This document shows positions 45,690 to 60,224 of a stretch of DNA of 64,000 bases, piece by piece; positions within the stretch are counted from its first letter, which is position 1; each line of letters begins with the position of its first letter. The position numbers and the translations under genes were made by a program. The notes beneath the pieces were generated by a model, which saw nothing but the letters and a program-made list of their open reading frames with translations, did no database searches and had not been told where the DNA came from. The DNA comes from Megachile rotundata (taxonomy: Eukaryota > Arthropoda > Insecta > Hymenoptera > Megachilidae). The DNA is taken from assembly GCF_050947335.1 (NCBI RefSeq), contig NW_027473347.1, positions 806,001 to 870,000 of the forward strand. Direction: 5' to 3'.

Positions 45690-47739
45690 TTGATACAATC
45701 ACAATCATACAATCACAATAATACAGTCACAATCGTACAATCACAATCATACAATCACAGTCATACTACCACAGTCATACAATTACAATCATACAATCAC
45801 AATCTTACAGTCACAATCGTACAATCACAATCATACAATCACAATCATACAATCACAATCATACAATCACAATCGTACAATCACAATCATACAATCACAA
45901 TCATACAATCACAATCATACAATCACAATCATACAATCACAATCATACAATCACAATCATACAATCACAATCATACAATCACAAACATACAATCACAATC
46001 ATACAATCACAATCATACAATCACAATCATACAATCACAATCATACAATCACAATCATACAATCACAATCATACAATCACAATCATACAATCACAATCAT
46101 ACAATCACAATCATACAATGACAATCATACAATCACCATCATACAAACACAATCCTGCAATCGCAATCGTGGAATAACAATCATGCTGTCGCAATCATAG
46201 AATCACACTCATACAATCAGAATCATACAATCACAATCATACAATTACAATCAGGCAACCACAATCATACAATCACAATCATACAATCACAATCATACAA
46301 TCACAATCATACAATCACAATCATACAATCACAATCATACAATCACAATCATAAAATCACAATCATACAATCACAATCAGACAAACACAATCATACAATC
46401 ACAATCATGCAATCACAATCATACAATCACAATCATACTGTAACAATCCTACAATCGCAATCATGCAATAACAATCATGCTATCGCAATCATACAATTAC
46501 AATCTCAGAATCACAAACTCACAATCACAATAATACAATCACACCCATAAAATAGCAATCATACATTTACAATCTCCCATACACAATCATAAAGTCATAA
46601 TAATACAGTCACAATCATACCATCACAATCATTCAAATACAATCAAACAATCACAATCATACACTCACAACCATACAATCACACTCATACCGTCACAATC
46701 ATACAATCACAATCATACAATCCCAATTATACAGTCGCAGTCATACAATCACTATCATACAATGACAGTCATACTACCACAGTCATACAATTACAATCAT
46801 ACAATCGCAATTACAATCACAATCATGCAATCACAATCATACAATCACAATCATACAATTGCAATCATACAAGCACAATCCTGCAGTCGCAATCATACTA
46901 TCACAATCATACAATCACAATCATGCAATCACAATCATACAATCCCAGTCATGCGACCACAATCATACAATCACAGTCATACAGTCGCAATCATAAATCA
47001 CAATCATACAATCACAATCATACAATCACAATCATACCATCACAATCATACAATCACACTCATACAGTCACAATCATACAATCACAATCATAGAATCACA
47101 ATCGTACAATCACAATCGTACAATCACAAACATGCAATCATAATCATACAATCGCAATCATACAATCACAATCATGCAATCACAATCATACAATCACAAT
47201 CACACAATCACAACTATACAATCGCAATCATACAATCACAATCACACAATCACAACTATACAATCACAATCATACAATCCCAATCATACAGTCGCAATCA
47301 TACAATCACTATCACACAATCTCAGTCATACAATCACAATCATACATTCACAACAATACAATCACAATCATACAATCCCAATCATACAGTCGCAATCATA
47401 CAATCACTATCATACAATCACAGTCATACTACCACAGTCATACAATTACAATCATACAATCACAATTACAATCACAATCATGCAATCACAATCATACAAT
47501 CACAAACATACTATCACAATCATACAATCACAATCATACAATCACAATAATACAGTCACTGTCATACCATCACCATCATACAATCGCAATCATGCAGTCA
47601 CAATTATACAATCACAATCATACAATCACAATCATACAATCGCAATCAAACAAAAACAATCATACAATCATAATCATACAATCACCATCATACAATCACA
47701 GTCGTACGACCACAATCATACAATCACAATCATAGAAGC
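45690..47739 (+). repeat. K at 45,690, long consensus run and private variants
   Basis: After K a run of consensus monomers broken by CGTAC and CACAAACATAC extends to about 46,115. D here reads ATCGTGGAATAAC near 46,168. A B/C-like block lies near 46,495, with CATAAAGTCATAATAATAC. A one-base loss gives CATAAATCAC near 46,993. Two CACACAATCACAACTATAC-type stretches follow at 47.19-47.27 kb, then Y-like and two-base-short units to 47.6 kb. Confidence 0.7.
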
Positions 47740-47820
47740 ACAATAATACAATCACAATAATATAATCACAATAATACAATCACAATAATACAATCACAAT
47801 AATACAACCACAATAATAAA
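47740..47820 (+). repeat. Local run of the CACAATAATAC variant
   Basis: About six consecutive monomers all carry AATAATAC or AATAATA instead of AATCATAC. One is further changed to AATAATATAATC and one to ACAACC. Elsewhere this variant appears singly. The run looks like a newly amplified variant monomer. Confidence 0.75.
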
Positions 47821-49050
47821 ATCACAATCATACAATCGCAGTCATTCAATCACAGTCATACAATCACAATCATACATTCACAACAATACAATCACAATCA
47901 TACAATCGCAATCATACAGTCGCAATCATACAATCACTATCATACAATCACAGTCATACTACCACAGTCATACAATTACAATCATACAATCACAATTACA
48001 ATCACAATCATACAATCACAACCATACAATCACAACCATACAATCACAACCATACAATCACAATAATACAGTCACAAACATACAATCGCAATCATACAGT
48101 CGCAATCATACAATCACTATCATACAATCACAGTCATACTACCACAGTCATACAATTACAATCATACAATCACAATTACAATCACAATCATACAATCACA
48201 ACCATACAATCACAATCATACATTCACAACAATACAATCACAATCATACAATCGCAATCATACAATCGCAATCATACAATCACTATCATACAATCACAGT
48301 CATACTACCACAGTCATACAATTACAATCATACAATCACAATCTTACAATCACAAACATACAGTCACATTCATACAATCACAATTATACAATCACAATCG
48401 TGCAATCACAATCATTCAATCACAATCATACAATCGCAATCAAACAAAAACAATCATACAATCATAATCATACAATCACCATCATACAATCACAATCATA
48501 CAATCACAATAATACAGCCACAGTCATACAATCACAATCATACAATCACAATTATACAATCACGATCATACAATCGCAATCATACAATCACAACCATACA
48601 ATCACAATAATACAATCACAAACATACGATCACAATCATACAATCGCAATCATACCATCACAATCATACAATCACAATCCTACAAAAATAATCATACCAT
48701 CACGATCATACAATCGCAATCATACAGTTACAATCTCAGAATCACAAACTCACAATCACAATAATACAATCACACCCATAAAATAGCAATCATACATTTA
48801 CAATCTCCCATAGACAATCATACAATCGCAATCATACAGTCGCAATCATACAATCACTATCATACAATCACAATCATACAATCACAATCATACAATCACA
48901 ATCATACAATCACAATCATACAAACACAATCACACAATCACAATCATTCAATCACAATCATACAATCGCAATGATATAAATACAATCTCCCAAAAACATT
49001 GATACAATCACAATCATACAATCACAATAATACAGTCACAATCGTACAAT
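47821..49050 (+). repeat. 180-bp short duplication, F, alpha B/C and K at 48,999
   Basis: TACAATCGCAATCATACAGT at 47,901 and the following ~130 bp, with CACTACCACAGTC-type units and the two-base-short CACAATTACAATC, recur at 48,081. The spacing is 180 bp, thirteen monomers less the two lost bases. A third similar stretch begins near 48,250. F at 48,400, alpha B/C near 48,726 and K at 48,999 follow; block G is missing between them. Confidence 0.76.
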
Positions 49051-49860
49051 CGCAATCATACAATCACAGTCATACTACCACAGTCATACAGTTACAATCA
49101 TACAATCACAATCTTACAGTCACAATCGTACAATCACAATCATACAATCACAATCATACAATCACAATCATACAATTACAATCATACAATCACAATCATA
49201 CAATCACAATCATACAATCACAATCATACAATCACAATCATACAATCACAATCATACAATCACAATCATACAATCACAATCATACAATCACAATCATACA
49301 ATCACAATCATACAATCACAATCATACAATCACAATCATACAATCACAATCATAGAATGACAATCATACAATCACCATCATACAAACACAATCCTGCAAT
49401 CGCAATCATGGAATAACAATCATGCTGTCGCAATCATCGAATCATACTCATACAATCAGAATCATACAATCACAGTCATACAATTACAATCATGCAATCA
49501 CAATCATACAATCACAATCATACAATCACAATCATACAATCACAATCATACAATCACAATCATACAATCACAATCATACAATCACAATCATACAATCACA
49601 ATCATACAATCACAATCACACAATCACAACTATACAATCGCAATCATACAATCACAATCATACAATCACAATCACACAACCACAACTATACAATCACAAT
49701 CATACAATCCCAATCATACAGTCGCAGTCATACAATCACTATCATAGAATCACAGTCATACTACCACAGTCATACAATTACAATCATACAATCACAATTA
49801 CAATCACAATCATGCAATCACAATCATACAATCACAAACATACTATCACAATCATACAAT
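49051..49860 (+). repeat. ~0.8-kb tandem pair, copy 1
   Basis: The segment runs from CGCAATCATACAATCACAGT through CATACAGTTAC, a consensus run, CATAGAATGAC, D, CATCGAATCATACTC at 49,437 and a second run. It then passes CACACAACCACAACTATAC and the two-base-short CACAATTACAATC. CAGTTAC (for CAATTAC), TAGAATGAC and CATCGAATC are shared only with copy 2. Confidence 0.84.
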
Positions 49861-50340
49861 CGCAATCATACAATCACAGTCATACTACCACAGTCATACA
49901 GTTACAATCATACAATCACAATCTTACAGTCACAATTGTACAATCACAATCATACAATCACAATCATACAATCACAATCATACAATTACAATCATACAAT
50001 CACAATCATACAATCACAATCATACAATCACAATCATACAATCACAATCATACAATCACAATCATACAATCACAATCATACAATCACAATCATACAATCA
50101 CAATCATACAATCACAATCATACAATCACAATCATACAATCACAATCATACAATCACAATCATACAATCACAATCATAGAATGACAATCATACAATCACC
50201 ATCATACAAACACAATCCTGCAATCGCAATCATGGAATAACAATCATGCTGTCGCAATCATCGAATCATACTCATACAATCAGAATCATACAATCACAGT
50301 CATACAATTACAATCATGCAATCACAATCATACAATCACA
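49861..50340 (+). repeat. ~0.8-kb tandem pair, copy 2
   Basis: The start lies 810 bp after copy 1; CATCGAATC lies 824 bp after its partner because the consensus run here is one monomer longer. It differs by CACAATTGTAC near 49,934 (CACAATCGTAC in copy 1). The match fades after CATGCAATC near 50,320. Confidence 0.84.
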
Positions 50341-51360
50341 ATCATACAATCACAATCATACAAACACAATCATACAATCACAATCATACAATCACAATCA
50401 TACATTCACAATCATACAATCACAATCATACAATCACAATCATACAATCACAATCATACATTCACAACAATACAATCACCATCATACAACCGCAATCATA
50501 CAGTCGCAATCATACAATCACTATCATAAGATCACAGTCATACTACCACAGTCATACAATTACAATCATACAATCACAATCTTACAATCACAAACATACA
50601 ATCACATTCATACAATCACAATTATACAATCACAATCATGCAATCACAATCATTCAATCACAATCATACAATCGCAATCAAACAAAAACAATCATACAAT
50701 CACAATAATACAATCACAAGCAATCAAAAGCAGTCATTCAATCACAATCATACAATCGCAATCATTCAATCACTATCATACAATCACACTCATATAATCA
50801 CGATCATACAATCACAATCATTCAATCACAATCATACAATCGCAATCATATGAATACAATCTCCCAAAAACATTGATACAATCACAATCATACGACCATA
50901 ATCATACAATCACAATCATAAAATCACAATCATACAATCACAGTCATACAATCACAATCATACATTCACAACAATACAATCACAATCATACAATCCCAAT
51001 CATGCAGTCGCAATCATGCAATCACTATCATACAATCACAGACATACTACCACAGTCATACAATTACAACCATACAATCACAATTACAATCACAATCATA
51101 CAATCACGATCATATAATCGCAATCATGCAATTACAACCATACAATCACAACCATACAATCACAATAATGCAATCACAAACATACAATCACAATCATACA
51201 ATAACAATCATACAATCGCAATCATATAAATACAATCTCCAAAAAACATTGATACAATCACAATCATACAATCTCAATCATACAATCACACTCATATAGT
51301 CACAATCATACAATCACACTCATACAATCACAATCATACAATCACAATCATACAATCACA
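50341..51360 (+). repeat. F, K after ATATGAATAC, Y and K at ~51,240
   Basis: CAAACAC and CATTCAC units lead to F at 50,638. F joins directly to CACAAGCAATCAAAAGCAG (a TTCAAAAGC-type block) and K near 50,870. A gamma/Y-like section (CATGCAGTCGC near 51,004, CACAGACATAC) follows. Near 51,240 K reads CTCCAAAAAACATTG. H and J are absent, so this is a rearranged beta fragment. Confidence 0.7.
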
Positions 51361-51730
51361 ATCATACAATCACAATCATACAATCACAAGCATACTGTCA
51401 CAGTCCTACAATCACAATCATACAACCACAATCATACAATCACAATAATACAATCACAAACATACAATCACAATCATACAATAACAATCATACAATCGCA
51501 ATTATATAAATACAATCTCCCAAAAACATCGATACAATCACAATCATACAATCTCAATCATACAATCACACTCATATAGTCACAATCATACAATCACACT
51601 CATACAATCACAATCATACAATCACAATCATACAATCACAATCATACAATCACAATCATACAATCACAATCATACAATCACAAGCATAATGTCACAGTCC
51701 TACAATCACAATAATAAAATCACAATCATA
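51131..51730 (+). repeat. 280/294-bp local tandem duplication
   Basis: CAATCACAAAC at 51,171, K, CAATCTCAATC and CACTCATATAGTC recur 280 bp (20 monomers) later at 51,451. The CAAGCAT unit recurs after 294 bp because the second copy has one more consensus monomer. The second K reads AAAACATCGATAC, and its CAAGCATAATGTC differs from CAAGCATACTGTC. The 53.57-kb copy of this region inherits the changes of the second unit. Confidence 0.78.
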
Positions 51731-53570
51731 CAATCGCAGTCATTCAATCACAGTCATACAATCACAATCATACATTCACAACAATACAATCACAATCATA
51801 CAATCGCAATCATACAGTTGCAATCATACAAGCACAATCATACATTCACAAAAATATAATCACAATCATTCAAACGCAATCATACAGTCGCAATCATTCA
51901 ATCACTATCATACAATCACAGTCATATAATCACAATCATACAATCACAATCATACAATTACAATCATACAAGCATAATCCTGCAATCGCAATCATGCAAT
52001 AACAATCATACTATAACAGTCATACAATCACAATCATACAATCACAATCATATAATCACAGTCATACGACCACAATCATACAATCACAATCATACAATCG
52101 CAGTCATACAATCACAATCATACAATCACAATCATACATTCACAACAATACAATCACAATCATACAATCACAATCATACATTCACAACAATACAATCACA
52201 ATCATACAATCCCAATCATGCAGTCGCAATCATACAATCACTATCATACAATCACAGTCATACTACCACAGTCATACAATTACAATCATACAATCACAAT
52301 TACAATCACAATCATGCAATCACAATCATACAATCACAAACATACTGTCACAATCCTGCAATCACAATCATACAATCACAATCATACAATGGCATTCATA
52401 AAACAACAATCATACAATCACAATCATAAAATCGCAATCATACAATCGCACTCATAAAATCACAATCATACAATCACAATCATACAATCACAATCATTCA
52501 ATCACAATCATACAATCGCAATCATATAAATACAATCTCCCAAAAACATTGATACAATCACAGCCATACAATCACAATAATACAATAACAATCATACAAT
52601 TGCAACCATACAATCACAACCATACAATCACAATCATATAATCACAGTCATACGACCACAATCATACAATCACAATCATACATTCGCAATCATACAATCA
52701 CAACCATACAATCACAACCATACAATCACAATAATACAATCACAAACATACAATCACAATCACACAATCGCAATCACATAAATACAATCTCCCAAAAACA
52801 TTGATACAATCACAATCATACAATCACAATCATACAATCACAATCATACAATCACAATCATACAATCACAATCATACAATCACAATCATACAATCGCAAA
52901 CATACTGTCACAATCCTACAATCATAATCATACAATCACAATCATACAATCACAATCATACATTTGCATTCATACAATAACAATCATACAATCACAATCA
53001 TAAAATCGCAATCATACAATCGCACTCATACAATCACAATCATACAATCACAATCATACAATCACAATCATTCAATCACAATCATACAATCGCAATCATA
53101 TAAATACAATCTCCCAAAAACAATCATACAATCACAATCATACAATCACAATAATACAGTCACAATCATACAATCACAACCATACAATCACAATCATAAA
53201 ATCACAATCATACAATCACAATCATACAACCACCATCATACCATCACGATCATACAATCGCAATCATACAATTACAATCTCAGAATCACAAACTCGCAAT
53301 CACAATAATACAATCACACCCATAAAATAGCAATCATACATTTACAATCTCCCATACACAATCATAAAATCACAATATAACAGTCACAATCAAACAAATA
53401 CAATCATACAACCACAATCGTACACTCCCAATCATACAATCACACTCATACCGTCACAATCATACAATCACAATCATACAATCACAGTCATACAATCACA
53501 ATCATACAATCACAATGATACAACCACAAACATCCAAAAGCAGTCATTCAATCACAATCATGCAATCACA
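51361..53570 (+). repeat. 2.2/2.6-kb tandem pair, copy 1 (with 365-bp deletion)
   Basis: Gamma lies at 51.53-52.07 kb, Y at 52,218, the CACAGCC form of K near 52,555, J near 52,962, beta B/C near 53,270 and E at 53,515. The spacing to copy 2 is 2,210 bp up to about 52,597 and 2,575 bp after it. Copy 1 therefore lacks 365 bp (26 monomers plus the extra base of H), with CAATAACAATCATAC joined to AATTGCAACC. Confidence 0.88.
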
Positions 53571-56130
53571 ATCATACAATCACAATCATACAATCACAAG
53601 CATACTGTCACAGTCCTACAATCACAATCATACAACCACAATCATACAATCACAATAATACAATCACAAACTTACAATCACAATCATACAATAACAATCA
53701 TACAATCGCAATTATATAAATACAATCTCCCAAAAACATCGATACAATCACAATCATACAATCTCAATCATACAATCACACTCATATAGTCACAATCATA
53801 CAATCACACTCATACAATCACAATCATACAATCACAATCATACAATCACAATCATACAATCACAATCATACAATCACAATCATACAATCACAAGCATAAT
53901 GTCACAGTCCTACAATCACAATAATAAAATCACAATCATACAATCGCAGTCATTCAATCACAGTCATACAATCACAATCATACATTCACAACAATACAAT
54001 CACAATCATACAATCGCAATCATACAGTTGCAATCATACAAGCACAATCATACATTCACAAAAATATAATCACAATCATTCAAACGCAATCATACAGTCG
54101 CAATCATTCAATCACTATCATACAATCACAGTCATATAATCACAATCATACAATCACAATCATACAATTACAATCATACAAGCATAATCCTGCAATCGCA
54201 ATCATGCAATAACAATCATACTATAACAGTCATACAATCACAATCATACAATCACAATCATATAATCACAGTCATACGACCACAATCATACAATCACAAT
54301 CATACAATCGCAGTCATACAATCACAATCATACAATCACAATCATACATTCACAACAATACAATCACAATCATACAATCACAATCATACATTCACAACAA
54401 TACAATCACAATCATACAATCCCAATCATGCAGTCGCAATCATACAATCACTATCATACAATCACAGTCATACTACCACAGTCATACAATTACAATCATA
54501 CAATCACAATTACAATCACAATCATGCAATCACAATCATACAATCACAAACATACTGTCACAATCCTGCAATCACAATCATACAATCACAATCATACAAT
54601 GGCATTCATAAAACAACAATCATACAATCACAATCATAAAATCGCAATCATACAATCGCACTCATAAAATCACAATCATACAATCACAATCATACAATCA
54701 CAATCATTCAATCACAATCATACAATCGCAATCATATAAATACAATCTCCCAAAAACATTGATACAATCACAGCCATACAATCACAATAATACAATAACA
54801 ATCATACTATCGCAATCATACAATCACACTCATACGGTCACAATCATACAATCACAATCATACAATCACAGTCATACAATCACAATCATACAATCACAAT
54901 AATACAATCACAAACATTCAAAAGCAGTTATTCAATCACAATCATACAATCGCAATCATTCAATCACTATCATACAATCACACTCATATAATCACGATCA
55001 TACAATCACAATCATTCAATCACAATCATACAATCGCAATCATATGAATACAATTTCCCAAAAACATTGATACAATCACAATCATACAATCACAATCGTA
55101 CAATCACAATCATACAAGCACAATCATACAATCACAATCATACAATCACGATTCATACAATAGCAATCATACAATTGCAACCATACAATCACAACCATAC
55201 AATCACAATCATATAATCACAGTCATACGACCACAATCATACAATCACAATCATACATTCGCAATCATACAATCACAACCATACAATCACAACCATACAA
55301 TCACAATAATACAATCACAAACATACAATCACAATCACACAATCGCAATCACATAAATACAATCTCCCAAAAACATTGATACAATCACAATCATACAATC
55401 GCAATCATACAATCACAATCATACAATCACAATCATACAATCACAATCATACAATCACAATCATACAATCGCAAACATACTGTCACAATCCTACAATCAT
55501 AATCATACAATCACAATCATACAATCACAATCATACATTTGCATTCATACAATAACAATCATACAATCACAATCATAAAATCGCAATCATACAATCGCAC
55601 TCATACAATCACAATCATACAATCACAATCATACAATCACAATCATTCAATCACAATCATACAATCGCAATCATATAAATACAATCTCCCAAAAACAATC
55701 ATACAATCACAATCATACAATCACAATAATACAGTCACAATCATACAATCACAACCATACAATCACAATCATAAAATCACAATCATACAATCACAATCAT
55801 ACAACCACCATCATACCATCACGATCATACAATCGCAATCATACAATTACAATCTCAGAATCACAAACTCGCAATCACAATAATACAATCACACCCATAA
55901 AATAGCAATCATACATTTACAATCTCCCATACACAATCATAAAATCACAATATAACAGTCACAATCAAACAAATACAATCATACAACCACAATCGTACAC
56001 TCCCAATCATACAATCACACTCATACCGTCACAATCATACAATCACAATCATACAATCACAGTCATACAATCACAATCATACAATCACAATGATACAACC
56101 ACAAACATCCAAAAGCAGTCATTCAATCAC
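53571..56130 (+). repeat. 2.2/2.6-kb tandem pair, copy 2 (full length)
   Basis: Y lies at 54,428, and the stretch missing from copy 1 (ACTATCGC, TACGGTC, TTCAAAAGC, ATATGAATAC K, H at 55,147) at about 54,807-55,172. J is near 55,539, beta B/C near 55,845, E at 56,090. Differences seen: CACAAACTTAC at ~53,682 for CACAAACATAC, and AATTTCCCAAAAAC near 55,055, a private change in K. Confidence 0.87.
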
Positions 56131-58260
56131 AATCATACAATCACAATCATACAATCACAATCATACAATCACAATCATTCAATCACAATCATACAATCGC
56201 AATCAAACAAAAACAATCATACAATCATAATCATACAATCACCATCATACAATCACAATCATACAATCACAATAATACAGCCACAGTCATACAATCACAA
56301 TCATACAATCACAATTATACAATCACGATCATACAATCGCAATCATACAATCACAACCATACAATCACAATAATACAATCACAAACATACAATCACAATC
56401 ATACAATCGCAATCATACCATCACAATCATACAATCACAATCATACAAAAATAATCATACCATCACGATCATACAATCGCAATCATACAGTTACAATCTC
56501 AGAATCACAAACTCACAATCACAATAATACAATCACACCCATAAAATAGCAATCATACATTTACAATCTCCCATAGACAATCATACAATCGCAATCATAC
56601 AGTCACAATCATACAATCACTATCATACAATTACAATCATACAAGCATAATCCTGCAATCGCTATCATGCAATAACAATCGTACTATCACAATCATACAA
56701 TCACAAGCATACAATCACAATCATACAAACACAATCATACAATCACAATCATACAATCACAATCATACAATCACAATCATACAATCACAATCATACAAAC
56801 ACAATCACACAATCACAATCATTCAATCACAATCATACAATCGCAATGATATAAATACAATCTCCCAAAAACATTGATACAATCACAATCATACAATCAT
56901 AATAATACAGTCACAATCGTACAATCACAATCATACAATCACAGTCATACTACCACAGTCATACAATTACAATCATACAATCACAATCTTACAGTCACAA
57001 TCGTACAATCACAATCATACAATCACAATCATACAATCACAATCATACAATTACAATCATACAATCACAATCATACAATCACAATCATACAATCACAATC
57101 ATACAATCACAATCATACAATCACTATAATACAATCACAATCATACAAGCACAATCATACAATCACAACCATACAATCACAATCATACAATGACAATCAT
57201 ACAATCACCATCATACAAACACAATCCTGCAATCGCAATCATGGAATAACAATCATGCTGTCGCAATCATAGAATTACACTCATACAATCAGAATCATAC
57301 AATCACAGTCATACAATTACAATCATGCAATCAGAATCATACAATCACAATCATACAATCACAATCATACAATCACAATCATACAATCACAATCATACAA
57401 TCACAATCATATAATAACAATCATATAATCACAATCATACAATCGCAATCATACAATCACAATCATACAATCACAACCATACAATCACAATCATACAACC
57501 GCAATCATACAGTCGCAATCATACAATCACTATCATAAAATCACAGTCATACTACCACAGTCATACAATTACAATCATACAATTACAATCTTACAATCAC
57601 AAACATACAATCACATTCATACAATCACAATCATACAATCACAATCATGCAATCACAATCATTCAATCACAATCAAACAAAAACAATCATACAATCATAA
57701 TCATACAATCACCATCATACAATCACAATCATACAATCACAATAATACAGCCACAGTCATACAATCACAATCATACAATCACAATTATACAATCACGATC
57801 ATACATTCACAACAATACAATCACAATCATACAATCGCAATCACACAGTCGCAATCATACAATCACTATCATACAATCACAGTCATACTACCACAGTCAT
57901 ACAATTACAATCATACAATCACAATCATACAATCACAATCATACAATCACAATCATACAATCACGATCATACAATCGCAATCATACAATCACAACCATAC
58001 AATCACAATAATACAATCACAAACATACAATCACAATCATACAATCGCAATCATACCATCACAATCATACAATCACAATCATACAAAAATAATCATACCA
58101 TCACGATCATACAATCGCAATCATACAGTTACAATCTCAGAATCACAAACTCACAATCACAATAATACAATCACACCCATAAAATAGCAATCATACATTT
58201 ACAATCTCCCATAGATAATCATACAATCGCAATCATACAGTCGCAATCATACAATCACCA
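56131..58260 (+). repeat. Alpha segment, distant copy of 3.3-4.86 kb
   Basis: From F (CATTC at 56,176) through alpha B/C at 56,488, G, K at 56,874 and D at 57,226 to about 57,660, the order follows 3,300-4,860 at 52,872 bp. The spacing becomes 52,844 after a two-monomer difference. Private variants include CAATCATAATAATAC and CACTATAATAC. F near 57,662 lacks one monomer (CACAATCAAACAAAAAC). A Y-like block and alpha B/C near 58,128 with CCCATAGATAATC complete the segment. Confidence 0.78.
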
Positions 58261-58967
58261 TCATACAATCACAGTCATACTACCACAGTCATACAATTAC
58301 AATCATACAATCACAATCTTACAATCACAAACATACAATCACATTCATACAATCACAATTATACAATCACAATCATGCAATCACAATCATTCAATCACAA
58401 TCATACAATCGCAATCATACAATCATAATCATACAATCACCATCATACAATCACCATCATACAATCACAATCATACAATCACAATAATACAGCCACAGTC
58501 ATACAATCACAATCATACAATCACAATTATACAATCACGATCATACAATCGCAATCATACAAACACAATCACACAATCACAATCATTCAATCACAATCAT
58601 ACAATCGCAATGATATAAATACAATCTCCCAAAAACATTGATACAATCACAATCATACAATCACAATAATACAGTCACAATCGTACAATCACAATCATAC
58701 AATCACAGTCATACTACCACAGTCATACAATTACAATCATACAATCACAATCTTACAGTCACAATCGTACAATCACAATCATACAATCACAATCATACAA
58801 TCACAATCATACAATTACAATCATACAATCACAATCATACAATCACAATCATACAATCACAATCATACAATCACAATCATACAATCACAATCATACAATC
58901 ACAATCATACAATCACAATCATACAATCACAATCATACAATCACAATCATACAATCACAATCATACA
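58261..58967 (+). repeat. F-like block, K at 58,638 and pure run
   Basis: CACCATCATACAATCACAGTC and CATGCAATC near 58,376 resemble 36.9-37.1 kb, including the doubled CACCATCATAC unit near 58,440. K at 58,638 opens a copy of the 26.9-27.3 kb segment. The run at about 58,815-58,980 is close to pure consensus. Confidence 0.75.
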
Positions 58968-59681
58968 ATCACAATCATACAATGACAATCATACAATCAC
59001 CATCATACAAACACAATCCTGCAATCGCAATCATGGAATAACAATCATGCTGTCGCAATCATAGAATCACACTCATACAATCAGAATCATACAATCACAG
59101 TCATACAATTATAATCATGCAATCACAATCATACAATCACAATCATACAATCGCAATCATACAATCACAATCATACAATCACAACCATACAATCACAATC
59201 ATACAATCACAATCATACAAAAATAATCATACCATCACGATCATACAATCGCAATCATACAGTTACAATCTCAGAATCACAAACTCACAATCACAATAAT
59301 ACAATCACACCCATAAAATAGCAATCATACATTTACAATCTCCCATAGACAATCATACAATCGCAATCATACAGTCGCCATCATACAATCACTATCATAC
59401 AATTACAATCATACAAGCATAATCCTGCAATCGCTATCATGCAATTACAATCGTACTATCACAATCATACAATCACAAGCATAAAAGCACAATCATACAA
59501 ACACAATCATACAAACACAATCATACAATCACAATCATACAATCACAATCATACAAACACAATCACACAATCACAATCATTCAATCACAATCATACAATC
59601 GCAATGATATAAATACAATCTCCCAAAAACATTGATACAATCACAATCATACAATCACAATCATACAATCACAACCATACA
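58968..59681 (+). repeat. 714-bp tandem pair, copy 1
   Basis: AATGAC at 58,981, D, CAATTATAATCATGC at about 59,107, alpha B/C, G, CATAAAAGCAC near 59,482 and K at 59,632 all recur exactly 714 bp (51 monomers) later. CATAAAAGCAC, for CATAAAATCAC elsewhere, is private to this pair. After K the copy runs into CACAACCATAC rather than the usual CAATAATACAGTC. Confidence 0.85.
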
Positions 59682-60224
59682 ATCACAATCATACAATGAC
59701 AATCATACAATCACCATCATACAAACACAATCCTGCAATCGCAATCATGGAATAACAATCATGCTGTCGCAATCATAGAATCACACTCATACAATCAGAA
59801 TCATACAATCACAGTCATACAATTATAATCATGCAATCACAATCATACAATCACAATCATACAATCGCAATCATACAATCACAATCATACAATCACAACC
59901 ATACAATCACAATCATACAATCACAATCATACAAAAATAATCATACCATCACGATCATACAATCGCAATCATACAGTTACAATCTCAGAATCACAAACTC
60001 ACAATCACAATAATACAATCACACCCATAAAATAGCAATCATACATTTACAATCTCCCATAGACAATCATACAATCGCAATCATACAGTCGCCATCATAC
60101 AATCACTATCATACAATTACAATCATACAAGCATAATCCTGCAATCGCTATCATGCAATTACAATCGTACTATCACAATCATACAATCACAAGCATAAAA
60201 GCACAATCATACAAACACAATCAT
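59682..60224 (+). repeat. 714-bp tandem pair, copy 2
   Basis: AATGAC lies at 59,695, D, CAATTATAATCATGC, alpha B/C and CATAAAAGCAC near 60,196. It differs from copy 1 after the CATAAAAGC unit, where copy 1 has CAAACAC twice and this copy once. The spacing is kept through to K at 60,346. Confidence 0.85.
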
